Position numbers and translations under genes: made by a program. From positions 72,073,176 to 72,137,175 of the forward strand of contig CM049316.1 in the NCBI GenBank assembly GCA_026874595.1: a stretch of 64,000 nt of DNA, given 5' to 3'. Origin of the DNA: Sipunculus nudus (lineage: Eukaryota; Annelida; Sipuncula; Golfingiida; Sipunculidae). Below the pieces are notes generated by a model. That model was not told where the DNA came from. It was given only the letters and a program-made list of their open reading frames with translations, and did no database searches. Of the stretch, positions 12,301 to 27,300 are shown piece by piece; position 1 is the first letter of the stretch, and each line of letters starts with the position of its first letter.

Positions 12301-15300
12301 TGTTTCCCGTCCACAAATTTGATGATAACTCCAGTTTTGTTAGACATGGATTTCAAGCTTGATTTGTACATGTCCCACCAGTATAGGAAGAACTCGGATC
12401 ACCCCGTATGGTAATCTTACCGATGACCCTCAGTTTGCCATGCGTCTGCTCTAACAGTGAGCTAACAGGGATCCCCAAGTTCCTCTGTGTATCAGCAATT
12501 TTTTTTGGAGCCAGCAAAGTGACGTCATACTGTGACTGGTATTATACATATTTTATGTGCCAACACAGCGACTCTGCATGCAGCACTGACGCAGGGATGG
12601 CCTTTTATGGTGTGCATCTAATATTATACAAAGATGTTTGAATGGCCATGCTGGTCCATTTTATAGGGATATTTAACAAGAATACACAGAAAAAGTCCGA
12701 AAAGTTCCCTCTCACCTAATACCTCACCTGCCAATAGGGGAAGATTCCTGTAAATATTTGGGTCACAAGGTCTAATGTAAAGGTCGAAGGTGCCGGCTGT
12801 CCAAAAATAATTTGGGTCGAATGTGCCGGCTGTCCAAAAATAATTTTGGATCGATATGTGGATTTCAAACATGACTTATATATGGCCCATCACTAAAGCA
12901 AGAACCCTCTTGATTTAGATGTAAGAGGACAAGTTCACAGGACACACATCTTTAAAAAGTTTGTGGAAGCATTTTAAGCCAAACTTGGCACCCAACAGCT
13001 TTCATCTTGCACAAAAAAGTAACTTATTAAAGGGGGGGGGGGCGTTGTTAATTTTGGATGTTACGGTTAAAAGTCAAGGTCACAGGAGCCATCTGTCCAA
13101 AAATGTCCTTTCCCGATGATAACTCCAATTTGGATTGACATATGGATTTCTAACTTGACTAATATATGGCCGATCACTAAGTAAAAACACTTTTGGTTTT
13201 GGGGTCATGAAGTCAAAGGTCAAGATCACAGGACGAACATCTTTATAAATATCGTAAAGGCATTGCAAATGTTTCATACTAAATCTTTCACTTTTGTGTT
13301 TCCTTAAAAAAAAGGGGATAAGCACATTGATTTCGACATCGGAAGTTCAAAAGGTAAAGGTCACGTGACCGTTCTTCTGATTTATATACTGAGTGGTTTA
13401 CAGTTTAGAAATATATGTGTAGAAATTATGCCTCTTTTGCTTGTGATACTCCACTCATACAAATAAATACGTCTATCACTGATTCAGACCGTAACCTTAT
13501 GGTTCAGATGATTTTCTAATACTGTTTTGGATCAGCTTCCCCCATCTCTGCATATAATCAGGTCCTTTATTTTATTCTTTTCAAGTATCACTCAGTCCAA
13601 AATGGACGGGTAAGGGCCTCCTGCTTGGCCAATCCTGATCTGTCACTATTCTGGTTTTAATACAGTTGCTTTAGATGCGGTACTAATAACTGACCTGATG
13701 GTAGTGTAAATACGGCTTCACAAACGTACCTGGCGTCACATTTCATTCCCCTACAGTCAATATTAGCGGTTCCCAGATCCGTAGCTATGTCGATGCCACA
13801 GGTTTGAGACTTCACCCAATAGTTAATGGCAGCCTTAAAGCAAAATCAAAATAACAATTACATAGAGTTTAAATTAACGGTAATAAAACACAAAAGCGTT
13901 GTTGACATAGAAAAGTTGAGAATATTGCATATTTGAAGGATCTTTTGGCTACCCACGTTTAAGGGGAATCTAACACATAACATATTTATTTAGAGATAAT
14001 TGAGTCAATCAGTTTTAGGCTTAGTCATATTCATTTTCAAATGTAATTCATACAGAGAATATGATGTATATGACATGCTTGCATCAAATGCTTAACTCGT
14101 TTCAAATAGCCTTTCATATTTTGTTGAATCTTTAAAGAAAACAAATATTTGGTAATTTGAAATTGTTAATGAAACAATTTGTTTCAGTTTCCGCACAAAA
14201 GAAATATATATTCCAAAATATGTTGTGGGAATGAAGAAAATAATATTCTTGGGAGAGCTTATGTCCTACATATCCAAGGACAAGTGTGTTTGTGGGGGTT
14301 GTCCCCAGATTTGAGCAGGTGTCAGTGAGACGAGCATTTCTGTGGACGGATTTACCCCATCAAATTTTCTAAAAAAGAGGGCCCAATGGACATAATTAGA
14401 ATCAAACTGTTCAGGAACGTTTGTTAATAAGGATTTGATCTCTATACTTCAAACCGATGCTGATGTAGTCATGAAACAGATGCAAGATGAGCTATAATAT
14501 ACTCTAGTATTAAATCGGAATGGGAGACCGAGTTTTAAATTGGTGACATATTTTCTCATAAACACTCAGTTTTGTTTTTAGTACTAAAATATCATTTTAA
14601 AGGGTCAACAGAATTATAACAATTGCATTTTGTCGCAGATTCGAACATTCACTGTTAACGAGAAAGTTCAATATCATACGGGGAAAATACACACCTGTAA
14701 AGAAACAGACAAACCACTATTTAATTATAAACCTCTTCCAATTCCATTTGTTTTTTATCGAAAAATAATCATGTATGAGCTCACCGAAACTGAGGTCGTA
14801 GTTTTATGATCGCAGCAAATCTTCTTCTGTTGTTCCTTGTCACTCATTCTACTATTACTAACACTTTACAATTTAGTGCTGCCTGTCTCAAGTTTACTTT
14901 CGTGATTGTTAAAAGAGCTTTACATTGGACTGTTATTTTCTGAGAAGATTTATGTCAATAACTGTTCATCTGGTTTATACATTTTTAAGGACCTGTCGCT
15001 GTGACAGTGGTGGTATCCAGGTACTGTGCACTTTGTTTATTTTACTGTGTGATTATACTGATTTGCTGTTATACTGTTGTTTTACTGGGTAATTGTATTG
15101 ATTTAGTGTATTCTTTTAAGAATATATTATAGTTATTTGTTAACAAAAAACACTGATTTCTTTATTCATTTTCCTAGACATTTCACGCTGCTTAGTGTTA
15201 GAGAATCTGTTTTTTCTCTCCATGACAAAATATATGTTCATCACGCATACGTAAGTACTTAAATATCATTTTAAAGGGCCAACTGAATTGTAAAAATTGC

Positions 15301-18300
15301 ATTTTGTCGAAGATTTGAACATTCACTCTTAACGAGAAAGTTTAATATCATACGCGGAAATTACACACCTGTAAAGAAACAGGCAAATCACTATTTAAAT
15401 ATAAACCTCTTCCAATTCTTATGTTTTATCGAAAACTAATCATGTATGAGCCCACCGAAACTGAGGTCGTAGATTTATGATCGCAGCAAATCTTCTTGTG
15501 TTGCTCCATGTCACTCATTTCTTTGTCCATTCCTCTGCCTTTTCCATTGTCTTGTTCTTTTCCATGGTGATCGCGTGTTCCGCGAATGGGCAACAGGGTT
15601 TTCATGCCTCGCAACTTCTCCAGAAGACCCATGCAGACCTGTGAACACTTCGCTCTGACGTCATCATCGCACGTGAGTTCGCGGATTGGATGGAGCATTG
15701 CCTTTGTGCCCAAGGAGGTTGTCATATTGCAAACACACCTGGAATTGAAGAAAAGTTACAATGTATAAATCTTTTTTGTCTTAATTATTAATAAAATTAC
15801 AAGATAGATTCATGGTCCCGTCTATTGAATGATGATATAAGTATTATACGATAAAACTGACAGGTTATCTATCTTTCTGGATTTCCGGTTTTATTTGCAC
15901 TCGCTATGAATAATCCAGAAGATTTATCTTGTCTGGTAGACATAGAGCTAATATCTGAATCTCTGTTGCCTTTCAAGCATGGTGAATCTTGAACAGAGTA
16001 CCTGCTCTGAGGTACATCGCCTTACCCACTTTTCCTACCCCAGTAATCCAAATAAAGTATTAAAAAATAAGCTTGCTTATAAACCAAATGTTTGCAATTT
16101 CCAATTATAGGAAGTATTCGCCCAACGCCCGCAACTTAGTTGTAATGGATAGTGTATGACCTTGAAGTAATACCAGATATGAATCTGTTACATATTAGTA
16201 ATATCTGTAATATATTAATATTTTTTAAAATAAGCAATTTTAAGAAATTAAACAAAAACAGGTGTTGCTGAAAAATGAAAAAAAAATAAGAAAACAATGA
16301 TAGTTTAATGCTTTGCACTCTGGTGTACTGTGAAAAGTAAAGAAATATCTGTGCTCCAAATTTAAATGTAGAAATAAATTCGTCAACCCCTATAAGCCTC
16401 CAAACTTAAAACTGATAGTAAATTGATCGACATCGTTTAAAATTTTGTTGAGTCTAAGATTAATCAGTTGATATTATTAGAACATTTCTCTATTAATCAA
16501 TAAATAATTAAATATTCAAAATTTGTCTTTTTGTATAACTTTTGGAAAATATCAAGAATGCTCCGGTTGATTGTGTTCATCTGGCTGACCCAATTATATA
16601 TGCCAAATAGCTGTCATTTGTACTATAATTCTGCATTTTTGATATAAGTGAAAAAGGCAATCACTGTCTGCTGAATTACAGAAACCCCCTTAATTATCAT
16701 AATAATTGCTACAGGATAGCAAGTGTATGGTTCTTATATAATAAAATGCATAATTTACTGATGCATACTCAAAGGATATGAACATTTTAGTCATATTTTG
16801 TATGATCTTTCAACTATTATAGTCGTACCTCTTTAAGTGGGCACCTCCATAAAGTGGGTACCTCTATAAAGTAGGCACTTTTGTGCAGTCAAATGTTCTC
16901 TTCTCTTTATTAGTGTTACAGATTCTTTTTATTGTGTGACAGGGGCGTAACTCGTCTTGTAGCCGCCTCGCCTGACACCCTCAGTTTTATCCGTACTGGT
17001 TAAACTCTCGTTGTCATGCTATTCTGGGGTTGTTTTCTCGCCTGGATGAGGCGGGCGAGCTTAAGTGTGAACCCTGAAATGTAGAGACACGGCATTCGTT
17101 TTTCTGGATGTTTCCTGTAAGGGCGTGTGTAGCCGAGAGAGAGATGAGAGAATATTCCAGCGGACATGGAAGCGTGTTAGTCAGTGTGTAGGACCTATCC
17201 GATCATCAAGTAATTTCAGGGATTCTACTATTACTAACACTTTAGAGTTTAGTGTTGCCTGTCTCAAGTTTACTTTCGTGATTGTTACAAGAGCTTTACA
17301 TTGGACTGTTATCTTCTGAGAAGATTTATTGGAATTACTGTTCATCTGGTTCATACTTTTTAAAGGACTTGTCGCTGTGACAGTGGTGGTATCCAGGTCC
17401 TGTTCACTTTTTTTATTTTACTGTGTGATTATATTGATTTGCTGTTATACTGTTGTTTTACTGTGTAATTGTATTGATTTAGTGTACTGTTTTAAGAATA
17501 TATTATAGTTATTTGTTAACAAAAAAACACTGACTTCTTTATTCATTTCTCTAGACATTTCACGCTGCTTAGTGTTACAGAATCTGTTTTTTTTCCTCCA
17601 TGACAAAATTTATGTTCATCACGCATACGTGATCTGTTGATATTAGGTCCCGTAACATAAAATTGGGGGCTCGTCCGGGATGCTTAACAGTTTTGAGAAT
17701 TTATTAGGCCTTGACCTGGATATATTGTTTTTTCATACATTGTTTACAAGATTACATATTCTTTTACAATACATTGTTTACAAGATTTATTGCAGTTGTT
17801 TTTTTTTTGTTATTGTTTTAACATCTTATCATGGCAGATTTCAAACCTGAGACATTTGTTGACGATCCCGACCGTGATCAACTTGAACAGTTGACAAAGG
17901 AACAGTTGTTGCGTTGGGACTACACTTAGGGCTACTTGTGAAGAAAGCTTTGAGAAAGCCTGATATCACTGCTAAATTTATACAAGATCTAGTAAGCAAA
18001 GGTTTAATTGAAGACACTGAAATTTAAACATAAAAAGATGACAGCCTTGCTATGCAATTAGAATTTTAAAAAGTAGGAAATGCAACATGAGCTAGCATTA
18101 AAAGAGAGGGAAGAACATGAAAGGTTAGAAAGAGAAAGACCAGAAAAAGAAATAGAAAGAGGAAAAAAAATTGAGTTAAAACGACTGCAGTTAGAAATAA
18201 TTAAACTAGAACAAAGTCTACGTGCTGCCCCAACTCACAGTTTTGATTTTATTAAACACATTAGACTTGTCCCACCTTTTCAAGAAAAAGCGGTTGATAA

Positions 18301-21300
18301 ATATTTCTTACACTTTGAGAAAGAAGCTGAAAATTTAAAATGGGCTAGGGAAAATTGGTTACAAAGTATGTTGACTGGCAAGGCCAGAGAAATTTATACA
18401 GAGCTTTCAGTAGAAGCTGCTGCTGACTATGACCTGGTTAAACGGTTAATCCTCAAAGGTCATGAATTAGTTCCGGAGGTTTACCGCCAGAAATTCAGAA
18501 ATTGGGAAAAGCGCAAAGAACAAACCTACGTCGAATTTTCTAGGACAAAAGAGCAGTTTGCTTGATCGCTGGTGTAATTCTTAAAATGTAATGAAAGATG
18601 ATGACAATTTGCGCCAGTTGATTTTGCTTGGAGACTTCAAGCGCTGCATTAACGCAGATGTTAAAACATTTCTTGATGAGAAAAGTCCTGAAACACTTGA
18701 CATTGCTGCTCAATTAGCTGATAATTATTCATTTACACAGTAAATGTCCTTTACTAACAAATCAAACCAGTCATTCACAAACAAGAATGTAAATCAGCAT
18801 GGTCAAAAGAAGTTTAAAGCGCAGTCACCCGGTATTAGTAGTCCTGAATGTTCAAAAAGTCCATTACTACACCTCAGTCCACGCCCACTGAGACTAAGTA
18901 CAACAAAGAGCAGTCATTTTCAAAGAAAATCTGTAATTACTGCAAGAAGGAAGGTCATCTAATATCTGACTGCTGGAAACTTGCGAATAAACCAAATGGC
19001 AAACCTTCTGGTTTTGTTTCAAAATCTATGCATTGCATAGTACAAGAGCCAGGCTCTTTTATGTAAATAAGGGGTACAACACCTTTATTGACTCTAATAA
19101 AGAGTTTGATGCTACGGAGGCCCACGTGCCGTCTGAATCCAAAGAATACTCCTTAGCTTGCGGGGTAAAAATCTCAGTTGATTCCGGCGAAGAATTTAAT
19201 AAGGCTGGTCCTTTCAAGAGTTTCAAGCGAGGAGTATTCTCTGGATATGGCTAAGTCCTTTTATGACTCTTGCGAGAGTATTTCAAATGAGGCCAGGTCC
19301 TCCTATGACAAACAGAAGTTTGTTTCTGCTGAGGAAAATTCCTCTGTTGAGTCCCTGAGGAGTTTGATTATAAAAAGGATGTAGAATCCTTTAAGGACTC
19401 TGAAAAGAGTTTATGACTGACACTGCCAATGTCAGTTCTTTGTTTGATGAAGCTGAGGTAGTAGATTCCTCTCCTGACTCTGAAATGGAGTTAGTTGAGC
19501 CATTCATACATGATTATTTTGTATCACATTCAAGGGATTTTTCAGATTCTACCCCTATCAGAATTTTGAGGGACACTGGTTCAGGCCAAACTCTCATGTA
19601 AGCAAACACTTTTGATTTGATTTCTGCGAATATTACTACTTTACCTTTAAAGGGAATTCAGTTGCTGCTATGCAATGATGTTGCAGGTGACAAAGTACAG
19701 CCTGTACCAATAGTAACAGAAAAGCCGTCACTTGATCAGGACACTGATCCTGAAAGTCAGGAAATTCCTGGTTTGTATCCTTCATGTGCTGTAACTAGAT
19801 GTATGGCCAAGAAAAACAGACATGAGGATAATGGTCCAGATAACAACACTCTGCGAGTCACTAGTGACTCGTCTAACGACTCGCCTGTACAGGATGCAAC
19901 ATTCTCAAGGTCAGAACTTATCACAGAACAGCATAAGGGCCCTGATATTTCATGTGTATTTCCCTGGGCAGTTTCTAAAGATGAACTGTCACAGAACCAA
20001 GTTTGTTTTTATGTCAGAAATGGAATGCTAATGCGTTAATGGCGCCAACCTGATGTATACGCTGATGATGAGTGGGCAACCAAACATCAGATAGTAATGC
20101 CCAAAAACTTTCGCAATGAAATTCTAAGCATGGCACATGAGGCTCATTTGTCTGGCCATTTAGATATAAATAAATCTTATCAGAAAGTTATTACACACTT
20201 CTATTGGCCTAACCTCAGGAAAGATGTTGTACAATATTGTAAATCATGCCATACATGCCAGATGGTAGGCAAGCCAATTCAGAATCCTCCAAAGGCCCCA
20301 CTTAGACCACTTCCTGCTTTCGAGGATGCTTTTAACAGGATTATTGTTGATTGTGTTGGACCACTGCCCAAAACAAAATCTGGACATGAATACTTGCTGA
20401 CAATTATGTGAGCCTCTACCAGGTTCCCTGAGGCAATACCATTGCGCAAAATTAATGCCAAAAAGTGTTGTCAGAGCTCTCACCAAGTTTTTTACAACTT
20501 TTGGATTACCAAAATCTGTCCAGTCTGAACAAGGGTCTAATTTAATGTCTAGCTTATTCAAACAAGTTATGCTTGAGTTAGGTATAAAACAGTACAGCTC
20601 TTCGCCATGCAATCCTGAATGTCAGGGCGCCCTCGAGCGTTTTCACCAGACATTAAAAAACATGATCAGGACCTATTGCTATGACACACAGAAAGACTGG
20701 GATTAAGGAATCCACCTATTGCTGTTTGCTGTAAGAGAATCCTTTCAAGAGTCCTTGGGTTTCAGTTCCTTTGAAGTAGTTTTCAGACATGGACCGCGAA
20801 CTGAACTTCCATTGAAAATGCTTAAAGAAAAAACTCTTGTGTGAAAATCCTGATTCTCTTAGTTTTCCGCAGTATGTCTCAGACTTTCGAACTAAACTAT
20901 ACAATGCGTGTTAGTTTGCAAAGTCAAATCTAAAATCTGCACAAAGTAAAATGAAAACAAAGTATGACAAGCACACTGTAAGTAGGACGTTTGAGCCAGG
21001 TGAAAAGGTCCTTGCCTTACTTCCCATCCTTGGCAGACCTCTGCAAGGTAGGTATTTTGGTCCTTACATTGTTGTAAAGAAAGTCAGTGATTTAAATTAC
21101 ATACTCTTGACACGAGATAGACGTAAAAAGAAACAACTGTTCCATGTTTACATGTTGAAACCATATTATGACAGAAATAGCACATCAGATGTTGTACAAA
21201 ATGTTACTGCTGTTAATTGTGTAAAAACTGACCCTGACCCAATTTAAATACATGCTGATTGTAAGTGTGATGTAGACATTCAGTGTGGTACAGTACCGCT

Positions 21301-24300
21301 TAAAAACGCAGACGTGCTTAATAACCTGGATGCCAAACTGGAACACCTTACCGCACAACAACAGCAAGACCTTACGAACCTGCTGCGGAATTATTAAAAT
21401 TTGTTCAATAACATTCCAACGCGAACTTACATATTGTGCCATGACGTCGATGTTGGCGAGGCAAGCGCAGTCAAGCAGCATCCTTATAGACTAAATCCAG
21501 AGAAGCAAAAGTATTTACAGGATGGGATTCAATATTTGCTGGACAATGATTCTATTGAACCTAGTAACAGTAACTGGAGTTCACCATTTATTCTTATGCC
21601 AAAACCTGATGGAAGTTATCGTATGTGCACAGATTATCGAAAACTGAATTCTGTCACCAAGACTGACACGTTCCCGATTCCGAGGATCGATGATTGTATT
21701 GAGAGAGTCGGTAGCTCCTGATATGTTTCCAAGTTTGACTTGCTCAAAGGATTCTGGCAAGTTCCGCTGACAGTACGAGCGAAAGAAGTGTCGGCATTTG
21801 TGACGCCGCAAGGACTGTTCCAGTATAAAGTTATGCCTTTTGGCATGAAGAACTCACAGGCCACGTTCCAACGCCTCATCCATATGATTGTCAAGGACAT
21901 TCAGGGCTGCGACGTATATATTGATGACCTTATCGTGTAAAGCGACACCTGGGAGAAACATCTTTAAATTCTTCGCGATATCTTCGAAAGACTTAGTGAA
22001 GCATGACTGACGGCCAACTTAGTAAAATCTGAGTTTTGTCATGCATAAGTAACATTTTTGGGTCATATTGTCGGGCAGGGTAAGGTTAAACCTGTTGATG
22101 TTAAAATAAATTCTTAGACCAGAAAAGCAAAAGCAAAGAATGCGTTTTCTTGGTATGGTTGAATACTACAGGATGTTTTGTCCAAATTTTTCTGCCGTAG
22201 CTGAAACTTTGACTTATTTGTTAAAGAAGAAACAAAAGTTTGTATGGAATGTTCAGTGTGAAAATGCATTTCAGAATTTGAAAGCAATTCTGCAAAGTTT
22301 ACCAGTTTTAGCAGCTCCTGACTTTTTTGTACCTTTTAAGTTAGCTGTAGATGCTAGTGATACTGATGCTGGTGATGTGTTGCTACAAGAAAGCAATGAT
22401 GGCATAGATCATCCAATTTGTTAATTCTAAAAAAAGTTTAATGCAAACCAGAAAAACTACTCCACTTCTGAAAAAGAAGTGATTTTGATTTTGGCATTGC
22501 AATATTTTGAAGTTTATGTTACTTCATCAGTCAAGCCTATCATTGTCTTCAGTGATCACAATCCCCTCATGTTCATGAACAAGTTGAATTGTAAAAATCA
22601 AAGACTGTTGAGATGGAGTTTGTTCTTACAGGATTACAACCTTGAAATCAGACACATTAAGGGAAAGACAATGAACTTGCTGATTGCATATCGAGATGTT
22701 TATGAAACGTTGTAAACGAGATGTTTATGTATTGTTATAAATAAGATGGTTTTTGAGATGTTGTAAAAATTTAGTGATTGTGACGCAAAAAAAAGTTTTG
22801 AGACAACTTTCTTTTTTTCTTACAGGAGGGGGAGTGTTACAGATGTCTTTTTTATTGTGTGACACGGGCGTAAATCGTGTTGTAGCGGCCTCGCCGGGCC
22901 GGGTGTTGCACTCTCAGTTTAATCCGTGCTGGTTGAACTCTCGTTGTCATGCTATTCTGGGGTTTTCTGGCCTGGCTGAGCCGGGGACCCTGATATGTAA
23001 AGACACGGTATTCGTTGTTCTGGATGTTTCTTGTAACGCGTGTGTACTGTGTATTATGTTAGATTCTTTAGATTGTTCGAGAAATAGAAAGTTTTCGGCT
23101 TGAGATGGGAAGCTGTTAATAAGGGCTCCGTTTAAAAGCCGAGAGAGAGGTGAGAGAATATTCCAGCGGATACGGAAGCGTGTTAGTCAGTGTATGGGAC
23201 CCATTTGATTATCCAGTAATTTCAGGGATTCTACTGTTACTAACTCTTTATAATTTAGTGCTGCCAGTCTGACGTTTACTTTCGGGATTGTTAAAAGAGC
23301 TTTACATTGGACTGTTATTTTCTGAGAAGATTTATTTGAATTACTGTTCATCTGGTTTATTCATTTTAAAGGACTTGTAGCTTTGACAGTGGTGGTACCC
23401 AGGTACTGTGCACTTTGTTTATTTTACTGTGTGATTATATTGATTTGCGGTTATACTGTTGTTATACTCTGTAATTGTATTGATTTAGTGTATTGTTTTA
23501 AGAATAAATTATTGTTATTTGTTAACAAGAAACCACTGACTTCTTTATTCATTCCCCCGGACATTTCACGCTGCCTAGTGTTACAGAATCTATTTTCTCC
23601 ATTACAAAATTTATGTTCATCACCCATACGCGATCTGTTGATATTAGGTTCCGTGACCTAATGTTTAGCTAATATGGGCACCTCTATATTCTTTAAAGTA
23701 GCACTGCTAATGTGGGCACTTAATTGATTTTTTTTTCTGGCTGAACTATCTTTCTATTTAAACTTTCTGTTCTTCATTGATCATGAATTTTTATTTATTA
23801 TTGAGAATAACCATATATTATATCATATTCATATTTCAACTATGAATGATCAAACAAAAACAAAGTCAGAGGTGTATTACTGTCAGATTGCATAATTATA
23901 ATTATAGCCTTCTCGACTCAAGGTTAGGAAAGGAATACATGCATTCTAATTAGATTACTTTCATTGATGGGCCCGTACATGCTCCGGTCAGACCTCAGCC
24001 CAGACTGGCTGTTCAGTATGATGGCTATTAGCCAGCAGTGAATGCACCACTCAGTAGCCATTCATACTGGACTCAAAGGCATAATTTGATCTGACAGTCA
24101 CTATAGACTTCCTTATGTCAGCGAAGCAAAGAAACTGCTACAGTTAATACAATGACTGGCGCCCTACTCATTCGCCCGATTATTTGGTACTCTGAGACAA
24201 AGAATTAGGGTAAAGTGCATTTGGTCCACCAGCAGTTTCACTTTATGATCAACACAAAACACTGGTCATTCGCATGTATTGTGTCATATTCACTGATATT

Positions 24301-27300
24301 GTCCGGTTATAAAATGTCAACCCAACACTGATACATAAAGGTTTGGTATAGTCCGAAAAGTGTTCTTGTTTAAAGATTCAGAGAGAGGCTTGTGGTGGAG
24401 AAAGTTTGTATAGCAGCATGGTATATCTAAGGATCCGGTATGTTACTTATCATTATATAATACATATATAAGTAAGAGGATGTTCATTGATGTATATGTT
24501 ATAACACACACAAACACATATATATTAACAGTTATGAATTTTAACTTAATTACCTTGATTGTTATAAACAAGGAGAAAGTAAATCCATAAAGTTAATGAA
24601 GGTTACGTTCATTGATGTATATGTTATAACACACACAAACATATATATATTAACAGTTATGAATTTTAACTTAATTACCTTGATTGTTAAAAACAAGGAG
24701 AAAGTAAATCCATAAAGTTAATGAATTACTCTTAAAACAGACTCAGCATTAGTAATATTTCAAAGTAGGTGTCAGCACTGAATGGAGAAGCTATTATCTC
24801 TATATAGTGGGCTTCTCTTTAAAGTGGGCAGTTTGGCCGTGTCGCAAGAGTGCCCACAATATAGAGGTTCGACTGTAATTTCAAACGAGTCATACAATAT
24901 ATGTTAATAGACACGTATGTTAATATGGTTTTGTTAATTTGATACCTACAGAGGATCCATGTCTTCTTCCTTTGGACCGTTAGGCCTACAAATATGTTAA
25001 ATACAACTATGGTAATAATGAATTAAGTTCTATCACTGTCACGATTGACGGCGTGGCTGTGTTTGAAAAATTCTGTTTGAGATATAATACATATTTTAAA
25101 TATTCAAACGAATAACCACTGACTTTGTCCAGACTGCGGTTGATCATTCTCTTGATGTCAAACACAATATAAAGAAAGGCCATCCAAGGGGACCTACAAT
25201 TGTATTTGGATTGTACGATTTCATTACTCATCCCTTAATTAAATACTAACCGATCTAGAAAGTTCCATTGAATCCGTTTAACATATACCTCAAATGAACG
25301 TTTATACTGAATTTTTCTAAATTAAACCCTGTCGGCTTAGCAGCAGTAGTAGTAATAATAATAATTGTTGTCAATCTGCCTTCGAAGGGAAGCAAGCACC
25401 GCTATGCTAACAAAACTGTGTTGGTATCCATTTATACGGCCCACATTCCTTAGTTAATTCGTGCATAAGTGCTTCTATATTTGTGAATATTCCTTGATGA
25501 AATCCCTGAATCCGTATCATGTGCCGGATCCACACAAACATATCATGATATATCCACTATTGTAAACACAAACATACACTGCCATTAGTGATGACTATTG
25601 TTTGGATTTAACACCAGACGGCCGGTTTGCAAGCACTAAAAAATAAATCGTGTGAATGATTCAAATGGCAGCCAATCAAATATGCTCTTTCAGAAAGCCT
25701 TAGCAACCTAATGTAACAATGAGGTAAACCCCCTCGGTCAAGGGCCTGCTAGCTGCTGGCACAAAACTGCTTGTTCCTAGGTTACCATTTGATTCAGCTG
25801 ATCTGTTACTTTTGTGTCGTTATCTCTAGTTATCACAATAAGAAAACCAAATCAATGAAGTTTAAAACGGGGAGATGAAGCTGATACGGAAACAGCTGCA
25901 TTTCTCCGGTACAAAGTCAATACGATATATGCTGTAATAATTTTTAGGACACCGCTTGAAAAGAAGTTGTCCTGTAAAAACCAACCTGTCCGTCTGTCTG
26001 TCCGACTGTCTATCTGTCTGTCGGCCCGTCCAAAAAAATGATGATATCTCCATTTAGGGTAGACATGGATTTCAAATTTGATTTGTACATGCCCCACCAG
26101 TTAAGCAAGAACCCCTTTTAATTTTAGTGTCAAATGTACAAGCCACAGGACCCTTCTCTTCAAAACGTTTGTTGATACGTTTTAAGCCAAACTTATCAAT
26201 CCAAACCATCCGTCTTACATAAACATATGTTTGAAAGGCCATGCTGATTCATTCACAGAGATATAGAACAAGAATACACAGAAAAATGTCCGATCACACA
26301 GTATGGTAATCGTACCCATGACCCTCGAATTGTCGGGCGTCTGCTCTAAGAGTGAGCTAATAGGGATCCCAAGTTCCTCTGTGTATCAGCACATATTTTT
26401 ATAAAGTAAAGTGACGGCATACTGTGACTGGTATTATACATACGTCATGTGCCGACACAGCGACTTTGCATGCAGCAGTGACGAAGTGATGGCCTTTTAT
26501 GGTACGCATCAAATATTATATAAAGATGTTTAAATGGCCATGCAGGTCCATTTTATAGGGATATTTAACGTCCGAAAAGTTCCGTCTTACCTAATACCTC
26601 ACCTGCCAATAGGGTCAAGGTCGAAGGTGCATGCTGTCCAAAAAATCATTTTCGGATGATAACTCCAGTTTGGATCGATATGTGGATTTCATTCATGACT
26701 TATATATGGCCTATCACTAAAGCAAGAACCCTCTTGATTTAGAGGTCAGAGATCAATGTCACAGGACAGAGATCTTTAAAAAGTTTGTGGAAGCATTTTA
26801 AGCCAAATTTGTCACCCCGCAGCTTTCATCTTGCACAAACAGCTCACCTACTAAAAGGGGAGTCCCTGTTAATTTGGGAGGATATGGTTAAATGTCAAGG
26901 TCACAGGAGCCATCTGTCCAAAAATTCATTTCCAGATGATAACTCCAACTTGGTTTGACATATGGATTTCAAACTTGACTAATTTATGGCCCACCACTAA
27001 TATAATAACACTTTCTATTTTGGGGTCATGAATTCAATGTTGAAGATCACACGACCAACATCTTTATAAATATTGTGAAGGCATTGCAAATGTTTCATAC
27101 TAAATCTTTCACTTTTGTATTTCCTTACAAAAGGGGATAAGCACATTGATTTCGACTTCCATTCAAAGGTCAAGGTCACATGACCGTCCTTCTGATTTAT
27201 ATACTTAACGGCTTACAGTTTATAAATATATCTAATGTAATTATGCCTCCTTTGGTTGGGATACTCCACTTCTACAGATTCATACACGACTATCACTGAT

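Larger units (their letters stand above)
10958..13729. other. Intron between A5 and C5
   Basis: 2772 bp. It carries a trinucleotide array (11605-11760), a degenerate older A-type exon (11764-11860), a CTGT microsatellite and the ~290 bp repeats (12240-13390). Confidence 0.6.
13834..15455. other. Intron between B4 and A5, enlarged by a partial duplication
   Basis: 1622 bp against about 960 bp in the other cassettes. The excess is a truncated second copy of exon B with its downstream intron, separated from the intact copy by an LTR fragment. Confidence 0.7.
16914..23658 (+). mobile_element. Gmr1-like Ty3/gypsy retroelement copy 2, full length, inactive
   Basis: 5' LTR, tRNA-Pro type primer site, gag (SCAN-like plus CCHC), protease, integrase with GPY/F tail, then reverse transcriptase and RNase H, polypurine tract and 3' LTR. 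Integrase lies upstream of RT, the order known for the Gmr1 group of Ty3/gypsy elements. Every domain has at least one stop or frameshift nearby. The 5' LTR is about 80 bp shorter than the 3' LTR because of internal deletions. Confidence 0.9.
16820..24875. mobile_element. Pogo-like element, copy 3, holding retroelement copy 2
   Basis: The left terminus at 16820 reads TAGTCGTACCTCT (two changes from the consensus). The right terminus AGAGGTTCGACTG ends at 24875. TA flanks both. Nearly all the extra length is the retroelement 16914-23658. Confidence 0.8.
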
